64,000 nt of DNA, taken from CAUZIZ01 sp965222655 (GTDB lineage Bacteria; Acidobacteriota; UBA6911; RPQK01; JAJDTT01). A program made the translations under genes and the position numbers. Position 1 is the first letter of the stretch, and the number at the start of each line of letters is the position of its first letter. The notes under the pieces are model-generated. The model made no database searches. It was not told the origin of the DNA and saw only the letters and a program-made list of their open reading frames with translations. The stretch covers positions 1,178,001 through 1,242,000 of the forward strand of contig CBDCUP010000021.1 in the NCBI GenBank assembly GCA_965222655.1. Reading direction: 5' to 3'. This document shows, piece after piece, positions 8,575-18,055 of this stretch.

Positions 8575-9537
8575 ATGATCTCCTTGCCATTTCAGGTATG
8601 GCCGTCAGCCAACAGGCAACGGATGTTGCTTTACCCGACCGAACAACCCCTCTACACTACGCAGATGGACCACATTACAGATTCGATGATCGACTTCGAT
8701 CGCTCTTTTGCGACCTGGACCGGCAAGCCTTACGAGCCTCATCCCCACTACGTCAATGATGGAGGCATGGTCCAGGGGGCGGGTACGGTCAGGGACGTGA
8801 GAATCGGTTATGAAGCTGTGGGCACCATCACCAATCACGATACCGGCCACGTCGAAGAACTGTTCCTCCTCCATCCATGCCTGGGAGAGTTCACGATCCC
8901 AAAGCAGGATTTCTTCCTCCTCCCCAGTTATGAGTTTCGAGTCATTTTCACTCGTACCCATGAAATTCCAATTGACAGGCCTGCATCGGTGGCGCAGCTG
9001 CAAAGGACCCCTCAGCACAGTCGTTTTCAGGGGTTCAAACTCACCACCCGAACCTTCCCTCAAGGCTCCACTCTGACCACTGCCGAGGACGTGATCCAGG
9101 CAACATTGGCCAACCATCCTCTCAACGCCCGCACGACCTACCATGACCCCGATGGACATTACACGGTTTGCCTCCAGTATCCGGCGCGCAGCATGAACTT
9201 GAATGTGGAGGAGAATCTGTTCCAGGTAGATACCGGACCCGTTCCCTTTCCCGAGATGACGGGCTGGGACGGCGAGCGTCCCTTGTTTGCTTTTCTTTCC
9301 TTCGTCGCTTTCAGTAGTTTTGACGGCGCCGAGTTCATTCTGCGGCGCGAGATCGGGCCTTCGGAAGGAGATAAGAAGTGGCTCCACCAGATCCAGGGAA
9401 AGTGGCGCTGGGAGCTTCGAGATCCTGACAATCCTCCGCCGGGTCATGCGCCTCGGCATCCCTGGCCTTCCGTCTACAACGAGGTTCGCGTCGTCGAAGG
9501 ACGCAACGAATTTCTAGGTGCCGGAATGGCCTCCTAG
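8575..9537 (+). CDS. Uncharacterised protein, family C copy 1, signal peptide missing
   Basis: This 320-residue protein is a paralogue of the protein at 44451-45344: both share a DF..SF.TW start of the mature part, a central block ending in F(T/R)IPS or TIPKQ motifs, and near the end FQVDTGPV followed by (D/R)AEFILRR. I do not recognise the family. The other copy has a signal peptide; this one begins with an unrelated ~35-residue stretch (MISLPFQVWPSANRQ..) right after the R repeat, so the export signal seems to have been lost by rearrangement, and the real start may be the Met at about 8692. Extracellular or periplasmic role in the parent family is inferred from the other copy's signal only. 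Confidence 0.6.
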   Translation: MISLPFQVWPSANRQRMLLYPTEQPLYTTQMDHITDSMIDFDRSFATWTGKPYEPHPHYVNDGGMVQGAGTVRDVRIGYEAVGTITNHDTGHVEELFLLHPCLGEFTIPKQDFFLLPSYEFRVIFTRTHEIPIDRPASVAQLQRTPQHSRFQGFKLTTRTFPQGSTLTTAEDVIQATLANHPLNARTTYHDPDGHYTVCLQYPARSMNLNVEENLFQVDTGPVPFPEMTGWDGERPLFAFLSFVAFSSFDGAEFILRREIGPSEGDKKWLHQIQGKWRWELRDPDNPPPGHAPRHPWPSVYNEVRVVEGRNEFLGAGMAS

Positions 9538-9762
9538 CTCGAATTCCTCATCGCTTGTCGCAGCGGGTCGCCGCAAGCGCGTCCCCGTCAAGACCTCCCA
9601 TCTCCACCTGCCCTAGTTGACCTCACAAGCATTCTCCCTGTTGAGTTCTGGGAGTTGTTGCATTTCTGACCGTGCCGCTCGGATAGCTCGACACAGGCCA
9701 GAGACCTGCCCGAAGATGAGAGAGATTCGAGGGCGCGAGGTTGCTCCCCAAGTTGCATCCCA

Positions 9763-11487
9763 GGCGACAACAAGAAGATCAAGAGCCTGCCGCTTAACGC
9801 CCGAGACGTCTTCGGCGCTCTGGGCTCGCTGACCCCCGGTATCCAGCCGACGCGGTCTGGCCTCACGCTGGGAGGCGGCGTACAGTTCAACGTCAAGGGT
9901 CTCCGACAATCCGACAACAACGGCATGTTGGATGGAACCATGATCAGCGAAATTGCCAACTTCATGCTCGGCAACCTCTCCTCTTCCAGGGCGGGCAGCG
10001 AAGCCACGTTGAACCACAATTTCCCGGGTCATTACTTCTATTTCCAGGACAGCTGGAAAGCCACTCCCAAGCTGACGGTGCAGCTCGGTCTGCGCTATGA
10101 ACTGAGGATGGGTTGGCAAGACAAGCGGGGCTTTTCGACCAACCTGGAGCCTGGTTGTGTAGAGGCTAACCCCGACAACCCTATTCCACAGTGCTATTCC
10201 CCGGCCCTGGCAACACCCCTCGGTTCCCTTACCTTCCCGGAGACGGGTCGATTCGTGACCGACCAGAACATCTTCAACTGGACCAGGAATGGCTGGCAGC
10301 CACGCCTCGGACTTTCCTATCGGCTCGCCGAGAATACGGTTCTTCGAGTAGGTGCGGGCCTCTACGGGAACGAACCTCCCGGCGGCATGTTGTACAGCGC
10401 AGCAGCCCTTGGGAACTCCCGAGAGAATGCAGGGAACCAGGACTTCGTAGCGGATGCCCTCGCACCCACTCTCTTCCTGCGCGATCCCTTCGATCCCTCC
10501 ACTCAGGTGGGTGGCTCTGTGCGCTCTCCTGGGGGAGGATACGAGCCTGATATGCCCAGCTGGTATGTCCCCAATTGGGGGCTCTCGATCCAGCAGCGAT
10601 TGGGTCAGAATACGACGGTTGAAATCGGCTACGAGGGCACGCGTTCGGTACACGAGATGCAGATTTTCGAGATGAACGACGCTCGACCGGGTCCTGAACC
10701 GCGTATTGAGCGCAGGCCGTTCCCAGCTCTGACAACCTACCGTGTCCTGACGGGCAACGGAGATCAGAGCTACAACGCCCTGAACTTCAAGGTCGAGAAA
10801 AGGCCTGGCAACGACGGCATCACGATGTTGTTCGCCTACACCTGGGCCAAGAGTCTAGACACGACCGGAGGACGCCTGAGCATCGTGGGCGACCCGCGAG
10901 GGATCTCTCGGAACCTGCTCGGCAACCTGCGCCAGAATCGGGGCCGTGGTGAAGCGAATATTCCAGGTCGCCTGGCTGTGCTGGGCGGATATGATATTCC
11001 CTTCGGACCTGGCAGACAGTACGGTTCAGATTCCATGACCGGGAAGATCTTCGGTGGCTGGAGCGTCTTCACCCTGTCGACCTTTCAGAAGGGCCAGTGG
11101 TACACGATCTTCGACTCCGACCGGCTGGACGTGGGAAGCAATGTGACCCAGCGGCCTGATCTGATCGGGGATCCCAACAGCGGGCCACGTACTTCCGAGC
11201 AGTGGTTCAACACCAACGCCTTCGCAGACCCTGCGCAGTTCACCTACGGCAATGCTGGAAGGGGGATCGCAGAAGGTCCAGGGGTCATCAATGTGGACCT
11301 CTCCTTGCTGAGAGAATTCCAGCTGGCAGAGGAGACTCGTCTCGAATTTCGCTTCGAGGCCTTCGCCAACCACGGCAATCTGCTGGCGGGCAACAGCACC
11401 TTCGACTACACGGCCAATAGCTTTGGGTCGATTGGAAGTTCGGGTAAGGGGAGAGAGCTGCAGTTCGGGCTTAAGATCTACTTCTGA
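9763..11487 (+). pseudogene. TonB-dependent receptor (Oar-like), internally deleted relic
   Basis: The translation from 9763 reads GDNKKIKSLPLNARDVFGAL, the plug-domain start of Acidobacteriota Oar-like receptors, and continues to ...NNGMLDGT. It then jumps directly to EIANFMLGNLSSS...YFQDSWKATPKLTVQLGLRY, a part of the beta-barrel normally several hundred residues later. The last 500 residues are a normal barrel ending in GRELQFGLKIYF with a terminal aromatic residue. So the signal peptide, carboxypeptidase-like domain and early plug are missing, and an in-frame deletion removed the first half of the barrel. The remaining frame is open for 575 codons, but such a protein is unlikely to form a receptor. 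An intrinsic terminator follows. Confidence 0.75.
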
Positions 11488-11513
11488 TCACTCTCTCCTG
11501 ATTCGCGACCTAA

Positions 11514-11553
11514 GGCGGGTGCACCCTACTATGGGGGCACCCGCCCTTTTTTT
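11514..11553 (+). terminator. Intrinsic terminator after the receptor relic
   Basis: GGCGGGTGC (11514-11522) pairs perfectly with GCACCCGCC (11537-11545) and is followed by seven T at 11547-11553. It stands 27 bp after the receptor stop codon and reads in its direction. Confidence 0.85.
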
Positions 11554-11604
11554 GGACCCTCGACCCTCTTCCAGAGTCCGCCACAATCAAACCGAGCCGT
11601 GACC

Positions 11605-12643
11605 ATGGCTAGCAGAAAGGTTACAAGACGAGGAAGTGAAACCACTGCCCGCAGGCGGTTTCTGCTCCCCATCTTCCTGTTCCTCTCCGTGGTGGCCGTG
11701 TACGCCCCGTCCATGGCCAACGATTTCATCTACGACGACAACGAAGTCATCCTGAACCAGGAGGCCCCGCGCTCTCTGAGTGATGTGGCCAGGATCTTTG
11801 CCGAGCGCCACTTCCCCAATCTACCCTACTACCGACCTGTCACCCGCTCCACGCTACTCCTGCAAAAGACCCTGCACGGTGACAATGCACCCCTTTTCCA
11901 CTTGCTCAATGCCCTGTTCATGGCCCTCACGGGCGTGGTGGCCTATGCCCTGATGCGCTTGCCCGCCCTGGACGTTCGCAAGATACCGGCAGCCCTGGCA
12001 GCGGGTTTGTTCGCTCTGCATCCCATCGCCTCTTCCTGCGTCTATCCCATCGCCTCCGGCCGGGAGACCCAACTCCGTCAACGCCTACTACAACATGGGA
12101 TTTGCCCTGGCCCAGAAGGGCAAATTCGGGGAGGCCCTACCTTTCTACGAAAAGTCGCTGGAGATTCGGCCAGATTATTCCTACGCCCACAACAACCTGG
12201 CCAACGCGTTGATCGAATTAGGAGAGTTTGACCGCGCCTACACGCACTTCCTGGAGGCGCTGAAGATCGACCCCGGCTACGAGCAGGCGCATCAGAATCT
12301 GGCCTTCGCCCTGGCTCAACGGAATCGCTTCGACGAAGCCATCGAGCACTTCTCGGAGGCGGTTCGGCTCAGACCCGATTTTGCGGATGCTCACAACAAT
12401 CTGGCCAATGTGTTGGCCGTTCAGGGGCGCCTCAACGAAGCTGAAATCTACTTCACCAGGACCGTCGAGCTTCGGCCTGAGAGTCCCGAGGCACACAACA
12501 ACCTGGCACATACCCTGGTGAGACAGGGAAAGCTTCGGGAGGCCCTGGAACACTATTCTGAGACGCTTCGACTTCGTCCTGAGCACGTCGAGGCGCGCCA
12601 GAAGATCCAGGTCGTCCTGGCGCTTCTCGAAAACCAGGGTTGA
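11605..12643 (+). pseudogene. TMTC-like TPR protein, internal deletion and frameshift
   Basis: The first half (from ATG 11605, in frame to about 12066) encodes an N-terminal membrane segment, the FIYDDNEVI motif of GT-C-fold TMTC-like proteins and transmembrane helices up to YPIASGRET. The second half (frame of 12095) encodes five TPR units (for example AYYNMGFALAQKGKFGEALP, then HNNLAN repeats). The intact paralogue at 18644-20434 shows that about 760 bp between these parts have been lost, with the two halves now in different frames; the junction is at CGGGAGAC/CCAACTCC near 12066. The upstream frame runs on to a 210-residue product. The paralogue suggests a former role as a membrane glycosyltransferase or TPR scaffold. 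Confidence 0.82.
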
Positions 12644-12696
12644 CGCTGCGCTCAATTCTCCGTGGAATCTTCGAGTAGGAGTGGGATTCCGGCCAT

Positions 12697-13953
12697 CTAT
12701 GTAGCGGGTCCCGGCACAGAGACCTCCCGTTCCAAGACCAGAGGACGGTCCGTACCCGACAGTAGATTGGTGACGCGAATCGTGAGCTTCAGGTTCCCGA
12801 CCTTCTTCTTTGCCGAGAACGGCAGCATCGTGGTGGTGTTGGGTTTCAGGCGAAACTCACGGCTGCGATGCAAAACCTCCGACGTCTCGACCGCAAACTG
12901 AATTTGGAAGGGGAAGGATGATCGATTCTTCACCCCCAGGAAGTGACGCCTTCTTCCCGACTGTGCCGTAGGAGTCACCTTCAACTCCAGGGAGCTCTCA
13001 GCCAGCGCCCGCAGCCACTTCTCCTTGCCCCACAACATCTCCTCGAAATAGGCCAGGGTACGGCGCTGTTTGATCGCTTCCCTGACTCCCTGGGGATTCG
13101 CCTGCTTCGCCAGAATCAGCGTCATGTCACGACGCTGCCCCTGAGCCTTGTCCACCATTTGATCGATCGGCCAGTGGGCATCCGACACGGCGAACACTGC
13201 TAGATCGTTCTCGAGACACCAGTCCATGACGTCTTTGAAGAGCGAAACCCGGCGATAGTAGTGGGTTCCCTTCCCTCCGATCCAATGGGAGTTTCTCAGC
13301 TCGATTCCGTCCAGCCACCCCTTCTTCAAAAGAGCCTCGGCATCTGGAACCCAGTTGGGACCCGGGTGGGCCCAGATAATGGTCGCTCCCTGGTCGCGAG
13401 CCGATTGGATGGCTGTATCAAAATCGCTGTAGAAGGCGGTTTCATCGTCAATGAAGTTGACCACGTGGTCGCTATCGGTGGGCATGTAGCTGGAAGACGA
13501 GAGGGTCGTGAGCTCGGCGCCCCGAATGAGCATCACGCCCAACGCCTCGGCCAGGGGCTTCACCCTTTCATAGGCACGTCCCGGATCTTCTGGAAAGGCC
13601 ATGCGTTGATATTCCGGGTGGTCCGTGATCGATAGGATATCCAATCCATCACGCCAGGCCTCCCACACCCGCGTCTCGGGCAAGACCTGCCCATCCGAAT
13701 AGACGGTGTGGATGTGGAAGTCTCCTTTGAGTACCTGGAAGCCAGCCACCGTTGGAAAGACGATCTCCTCCCGGGCAAGTCCAAGATGACCCGCAACGTA
13801 GGGCCATCCGTACAACTCCGCAGTCTTCTGCGCCGTGGTCTTTTCCTGCGCTTCAGCCTCAGGACTTTCTCCAATCAAGAAGGTCCCCAGGGACAGAAAG
13901 ATGAAGAGTGCCAACTCCCAAGGAACTGATTTCTCAAAGCGCCTATTACTCAT
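12697..13953 (-). CDS. Secreted PHP-domain metallohydrolase
   Basis: A 418-residue protein of the PHP (polymerase and histidinol phosphatase) superfamily. After a signal peptide (about residues 1-35) the metal motifs follow in order: GDFHIHTVYSDG, SITDHPE, WAHPG and VSDAHW, giving the HxH, D/H and later His/Asp ligands of a trinuclear site. The last ~110 residues are beta-rich and may form a small C-terminal domain. Exported PHP proteins in such genomes are thought to be phosphoesterases, but the substrate is unknown. I prefer the Met at 13953 because GGAGGT stands ahead of it and is itself part of the earlier in-frame ATG at 13971. Intact; convergent with the TMTC-like pseudogene. Confidence 0.88.
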   Translation of the reverse strand: MSNRRFEKSVPWELALFIFLSLGTFLIGESPEAEAQEKTTAQKTAELYGWPYVAGHLGLAREEIVFPTVAGFQVLKGDFHIHTVYSDGQVLPETRVWEAWRDGLDILSITDHPEYQRMAFPEDPGRAYERVKPLAEALGVMLIRGAELTTLSSSSYMPTDSDHVVNFIDDETAFYSDFDTAIQSARDQGATIIWAHPGPNWVPDAEALLKKGWLDGIELRNSHWIGGKGTHYYRRVSLFKDVMDWCLENDLAVFAVSDAHWPIDQMVDKAQGQRRDMTLILAKQANPQGVREAIKQRRTLAYFEEMLWGKEKWLRALAESSLELKVTPTAQSGRRRHFLGVKNRSSFPFQIQFAVETSEVLHRSREFRLKPNTTTMLPFSAKKKVGNLKLTIRVTNLLSGTDRPLVLEREVSVPGPAT

Positions 13954-14137
13954 CGTCCGGGTGACCTCCATTTGCTTTCGTGTCTTTGATTCGCTGGATC
14001 GATTCCTTCAGGCATTGGGACTAACATACGACCCTTCCGCGGAAACTCCAAGTTTTGGTGCCGGGTAGTTCCGGCCTGCACCAGATCATTCACCAGGGAA
14101 ACCCCTTCGTCCCCTTACGCCAAAGGCGTTACTGCGC

Positions 14138-14307
14138 GTAGCCCAGGGTTGCAATGCGAAGCGAGCTACCCTGGGTTTAAGGTGGCGCACTCCTTTCTAC
14201 ACTGAAAGTGTTGTTGCCAAAACGCTGCGGCAATAACCCCGTTGGGGTACGGCACTCGACCGACCCAAACCCAGGGTAGCTCGCTTCGCATTGCAACCCT
14301 GGGCTAC
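14138..14307. repeat. Perfect 41-bp inverted repeat with hairpin modules
   Basis: The arm at 14138-14178 (GTAGCCCAGGGTTGCAATGC...) is repeated without a single mismatch in reverse at 14267-14307. The 88-base loop and flanks hold short modules that mirror each other (CGCCAAAGGCGTTA before the left arm, CACTGAAAGTGTTG, CCCCGTTGGGGTACGG, CACCTAAGGTGTAG after the right arm). Such hairpin modules around a CCCAGGG core are typical intergenic repeats of Acidobacteriota- and Planctomycetota-like genomes. The whole gap 13954-14422 has no gene. Confidence 0.85.
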
Positions 14308-14422
14308 ACGCAATAACACCTAAGGTGTAGACCCGGCCTGTAACCTGCAACTTGCTGCCAGGTGAAGACTCGGAACGGATCTTAGCTTCTTGGTACTCGG
14401 GGGGTGGTATACACTCACTTTC

Positions 14423-15199
14423 ATGGATATCAAAACGTTGTTCGATCTGACGGGACAGGTGGTAATTGTCACCGGGGGCACTGGCTTCTATGGCAAGCCA
14501 ATTTCCGAGGGTCTGGCGGAGGCGGGAGCGCATGTGGTTATCGCCTCACGCAATCAGCAGCGCTGCGAAGATTGGGCCGACGCACTTAGAGGGAGAGGCC
14601 TCAACGCCAGTTCGGACGCTTACGATCAGAGCGACGACGCCTCTATTTCAGCCTTCTGCGAACGCGTCTGGAATCAATTCGGTGCCGTCGATGTGCTGGT
14701 CAACAACTCGGTTAGCCGGCCGATGACCTCCTACCAGGATGGCGTCAAAGCCTGGCGGGAGTCGATGGTAACCAACGGCACCGGCCTCTTCGCTATTTCC
14801 CAGGTTTTCCTCGACCGAATGATAGCCCGCGGCAGCGGCAGCATGATCAACATCGGTTCGATCCAGGGAGTGGTGGCCCCCGACTTCACGAACTACGAGG
14901 GAACCGGGATGACGACCCCACCTGACTACCAGTTTCACAAGCACGGCATGGTGGGATTGACCAAGTACCTGGCAGCCTGGGCAGGACCCTCCGGCGTCCG
15001 GGTAAACGCCGTCTCACCAGGTGGCCTGGGCCTGGGAGACGAAAAGGAGCCGTTTCTGTCCCAGTATTGTCGGCGCGTCTATCTGGGCCGAATGGCCAAC
15101 TACGATGACATCAAAGGCGTCGTGGTCTTGCTCGCTTCGGAGGCCTCAGCCTACATCACCGGACAAAACCTGGTCGTGGACGGCGGCTATAGCTGTTGA
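14423..15199 (+). CDS. SDR family oxidoreductase
   Basis: A 258-residue classical short-chain dehydrogenase/reductase. The cofactor motif VTGGTGFYG is near residues 16-24, NNSVS stands for the NNAG motif near 94, and the catalytic Ser146, Tyr169 and Lys173 are seen in NIGSIQG and DYQFHKHG. The C-terminus SAYITGQNLVVDGGY is typical. I chose the ATG at 14423, as the ATG at 14390 would add a hydrophobic 11-residue stretch out of keeping with a cytoplasmic SDR. The enzyme probably reduces or oxidises a sugar or a carbonyl compound with NAD(P)H. Intact, transcribed alone. Confidence 0.9.
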   Translation: MDIKTLFDLTGQVVIVTGGTGFYGKPISEGLAEAGAHVVIASRNQQRCEDWADALRGRGLNASSDAYDQSDDASISAFCERVWNQFGAVDVLVNNSVSRPMTSYQDGVKAWRESMVTNGTGLFAISQVFLDRMIARGSGSMINIGSIQGVVAPDFTNYEGTGMTTPPDYQFHKHGMVGLTKYLAAWAGPSGVRVNAVSPGGLGLGDEKEPFLSQYCRRVYLGRMANYDDIKGVVVLLASEASAYITGQNLVVDGGYSC

Positions 15200-15207
15200 T
15201 ACCGCGA

Positions 15208-15444
15208 TCAGGATTCGAGTAGAAGCGGGAGCACGTCGAACCCCTCCCGGTCAGCCGCCTCTCGAAGCCGCGAATGCAGGCAGACGAATTCGGCACCGGC
15301 AGTCTGCTCCCCGCACCAGATCAACCCAGCCGAAAGCTGAAGGGCGTCCGCTGCACGAAACGGGTGAAGGTTCAAAAGACGGACAGCCCGGGTGCGTACC
15401 TCATCGGTTGGCTGGACTTCGTAGGCGCTCGCTTGAAGCTCACC
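15208..15444 (-). pseudogene. PIN-domain toxin (VapC-like), C-terminal fragment
   Basis: The last 78 residues of this frame (RAVRLLNLHPFRAADALQLS, then EFVCLHSRLREAADREGFDV) match the C-terminal half of VapC-like PIN ribonucleases, including the conserved RAADALQL and the Asp-bearing region near the end. The N-terminal half with the first catalytic Asp (usually YLDTSALVK) is absent; upstream of the fragment the frame enters sequence unrelated to the family. No VapB-like antitoxin is next to it. A dead remnant, probably left by rearrangement. Confidence 0.65.
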
Positions 15445-15548
15445 CATTCCCTGCTGCGCGGCCCGCCCCGTGGAGCGACTAAGCTGAAACTTCATTTGGT
15501 AGAAGGAAGGTGTAGGAAACAGCATCCGACAGAGTAGTGACCTGTAGC

Positions 15549-15595
15549 ACGGGCACTCTTGCCCGTCGAGGACACCAACGGGCAGGAGTGCCCGT
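15549..15595. repeat. Short palindromic repeat (CGGGCA..TGCCCG)
   Basis: ACGGGCACTCTTGCCCGT and ACGGGCAGGAGTGCCCGT stand head to head around a 10-base spacer, each nearly self-complementary and complementary to the other. It is an intergenic hairpin repeat between two gene fragments. Confidence 0.6.
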
Positions 15596-15609
15596 CCTAC
15601 AAGCGTCAC

Positions 15610-16003
15610 TCAGCTCTCGATGTTCGTAGCTGGCAATGACGGAAGTTTCTTTCTCGAATGGGGCAAATTCGGCATAGCCGCAATCACCGCGTCAAGCCTT
15701 GTCGCAGCGCGGCTGTTCATCCAATGCCCTGGCCCCAGGTCTGGCACGATCAGCCAGTAGCCGCGCTCGGCGAGCCGTCGCCGGAACCGATCAAAAGGTG
15801 CGCGGCCGACATTGTATTCACCCGCCTTGTGCGAACCGCCGCTGCCGTAGAGATGGACGACCAGTCCCGCCTTACTCGGCGGCAATCCTCTTCAAGGTCG
15901 GCTCCGAGCCCCACGCGCCGACGACCACGGCAGTCGCCCAGAGACTTACGAGTAGCCCAGCAAATACTAACCGAGCCGAGCGTCTCACAAGGGATCGCTT
16001 CAT
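15610..16003 (-). pseudogene. Secreted alpha/beta-hydrolase, N-terminal fragment with frameshift
   Basis: From the ATG at 16003 the frame encodes a signal peptide (MKRSLVRRSARLVFAGLLVS..) and stops at LKRIAAE; in another frame the sequence goes on as KAGLVVHLYGSGGSHKAGEY...GYWLIVPDLGPG, which matches the first strands and oxyanion-hole region (LYGSGG) of alpha/beta hydrolases near PHB-depolymerase or dienelactone-hydrolase types. The catalytic Ser, Asp and His regions are missing because the match ends at about 15640. A one-base shift near 15890 plus the 3' truncation show that it is dead. Confidence 0.65.
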
Positions 16004-16071
16004 GCCAAGACTCCATGCTCAACAAGGCTATGGTGCCGATCCATCCCAATCACCTACAACCTCGGTTTCGT

Positions 16072-17985
16072 CTAAGGGCTGAAGGCGTCCAGGCCCGTGG
16101 ATACTGCAACTAGAGCTCCGCTGGTCCGATCCTGCAACAGTCCGATCACGGAGACCCGACGCATGCTTCTCGCCTGTAGGTTTAAGGTACCTCGAAAGTC
16201 TCCTGGATTCGCGGCAAAGTAGGCCTGGAAGAGACTGGCTTCATCCACGAACTGGGAAATCTGCTCTCCGGGTGTGAGGGCCAGCTGAATACTCGCCTGC
16301 TGGCCTCCGGCGGCATCCACCAGGTACAGGTCCAGGGTGGCAGGGTTCACCCTGTCAGGATTGTAGATGGCGACACCGGTCCTCTCAGCGGCGGTCTGGC
16401 TCACATAGATCTGGTGCTCAGGACGGGCCGGCGAATGAGGTACTGAAACACCATGTCCCATCAGCTGAAAGTTCTCGGTACCCACGATGGCCGAATCCTC
16501 GCCCTGGTCGGAAACTATCTCTATGGGACCTGACTTCAGGGTACCGGTTCCATCGGTCTCCACCTCCACCGAACCCCAAGCGCCGAGATTGTAGTTCACG
16601 GCACTGGTCGGGCCTCCCCCAACGTCGACCGTGGCGGGACTGCCACTAGGATCGAAGAACCGGATCTGCCCCGTCTCAACCTGATCGCCGGTATTGCGTA
16701 GGATGATTCGAGTCCTGTTGCTGCTGCCTCCATCCTGTCCGTCGGCGTACTGAGGGAAAATCAGCGGAGGCTTCCCGGTTTCGCGGCAGGGACAATCCTG
16801 CTCGTCGTCATAACAGTAGCCGAGGGCCCGGTGATCCAGCACATCCTCGGGCGTGACGATGTCAATCGCCGACAGATTGGCTATCAACGGAGTCACGGAT
16901 GGGAAATTGCCCGGCCAATCTCCGGGAGTGGTCTGACCTCCGTCCCAGGGCCACATACGATCCGTCAACCGGTGCCCATATCCTCCATTGTTCAGAGGAT
17001 TGTAGTTTGCGCTGCCCGGGTGTTCCTGCTGCCACTGGGCCCAGATCCGGTCCACCTGACAGTGATGGAGGAAGAAGATGGGGTCGTTCGGGGAAGTCAT
17101 TTGAGCTACCTCTCCACCGCCTAAAGGCGGTGGATTCGACCTGCGACTAAAGTCGCCTAAAGCCCACGCCTCCGATCCAGGCACCTCGCTTGACCCCCTC
17201 CATCAGTCGGCTCGGCGACCACTTCGCCGATTCGTCGAGCAACCCTCACGCTAGCCGACTGCATTCCCTACGCACACCGGCTTGCTGGAGCAAGCCTCCT
17301 GAAGGCTTCGCCTAAAGGCGAGGGGGTTCACCCATCCCCGAGTGGGACCCTGAGCCATGTCTCGACCTACCCGGCCGTGAATGAGATTGTGATGGGGACT
17401 CTGTTCCAAAGAGGGGCGAAATTGATGGTATTGCCCTTGTGAAAGTGTGTTGGTGACCGTCCCCGTATCGGGCCAGCCCGGACCCGTGCTCAGGAACTGG
17501 TTTCGCTGCATCGCCTGACCCAGAGGTCTCAGCTCGGCACGAATCGACCAACCCAGGGGATTGAAGGCATTCGGGTTGAGCGCGAAGTATCCCGTCGCGA
17601 TCTCCATTCCACTCGCACCCCCGGACCCCATCGGCCCGATGCGGTCGTTCTGGAAAAGCGCTGTGGTTTCAGAAAGATCTCCCTGCCCCCAATTCCAGTA
17701 AGGCAGCGTCACCCGCGAATCGATGGTTTGAAGGGCTAGCTCGAATCTCCGGATGTACTCGCGGTGCCAGGAAAGAAAGGCAGGTCCCCCATGAGCACCA
17801 TCTCCGCCTGACCCGGGTCCGGCGCCCCAGATCAGCTGTACGACACCGATGTGGATAGCCACGATCTGATCGTAGAGGCTGATGCTTGATCCGGCCGCAA
17901 ACGTATGTTTCAGAGCAACGATCGCGTTGAGAAACCGGGTCCACTCATCCGATGTCAGGCTAGCTGCATTCTTTCTTACGTACAT
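16072..17985 (-). pseudogene. Tyrosinase family copper oxidase, split by a 244-bp element
   Basis: The 5' part (17985 to 17251) holds the CuA ligands H45, H65 and H74 (AIHIGVV, GAHGGPAFLSWHREY) and the first CuB ligands in PHHNLIHGRVGRDM. The 3' part (frame to 16072) continues MTSPNDPIFFLHHCQVDRIW with the third CuB His, then a Thr/Gly-rich C-terminal domain with an NRTRIILRNTG stretch. Removing 17107-17350 plus one flanking TGAGC gives GRDMAQMTSPND and one 554-codon frame. The parent enzyme would oxidise phenols to quinones with dicopper. ATG 17985 has GGGGGAG ahead. A small 83-residue gene lies 70 bp upstream and probably forms an operon with it. As it stands the protein is cut between CuB ligands and inactive. 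Confidence 0.9.
17107..17350 (-). mobile_element. IS200/IS605-like non-autonomous element with structured RNA potential
   Basis: A 244-bp insertion in the tyrosinase gene, bordered by TGAGC on both sides (17102-17106 and 17351-17355). Read on the minus strand it ends in GAATCC-ACCGCCTTTAGGCGGT-GGAGAGG, close to the right-end hairpin of IS200/IS605 elements, and begins near GGGTGAACCCCC-TCGCCTTTAGGCGA. In between are further stems: AGTCGGCT/AGCCGACT enclosing CGGCGA/TCGCCG, AAGCCT/AGGCTT and GCGACTTTAGTCGC. No TnpA, TnpB or IscB gene is present. The repeated hairpins resemble the omega-RNA or HEARO-type ends of such elements; that RNA assignment is inference. Confidence 0.7.
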
Positions 17986-18055
17986 ATCTCTCCCCCGTGA
18001 CTCTGGTGAAACGAACCTGGCGAGATTGTCGAATCGAATTGGAGACTACTCGGCA

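Noticed and set aside
9613..10653. Minus-strand frame of 346 codons
   Set aside because: It is antisense to the TonB-dependent receptor relic, whose barrel motifs are clear.
17107..17350. Interruption of tyrosinase as a self-splicing intron
   Set aside because: The inserted length is far below that of group I or II introns, no domain V-like hairpin is seen, and the ends match IS605-type hairpins; flanking TGAGC repeats favour insertion.
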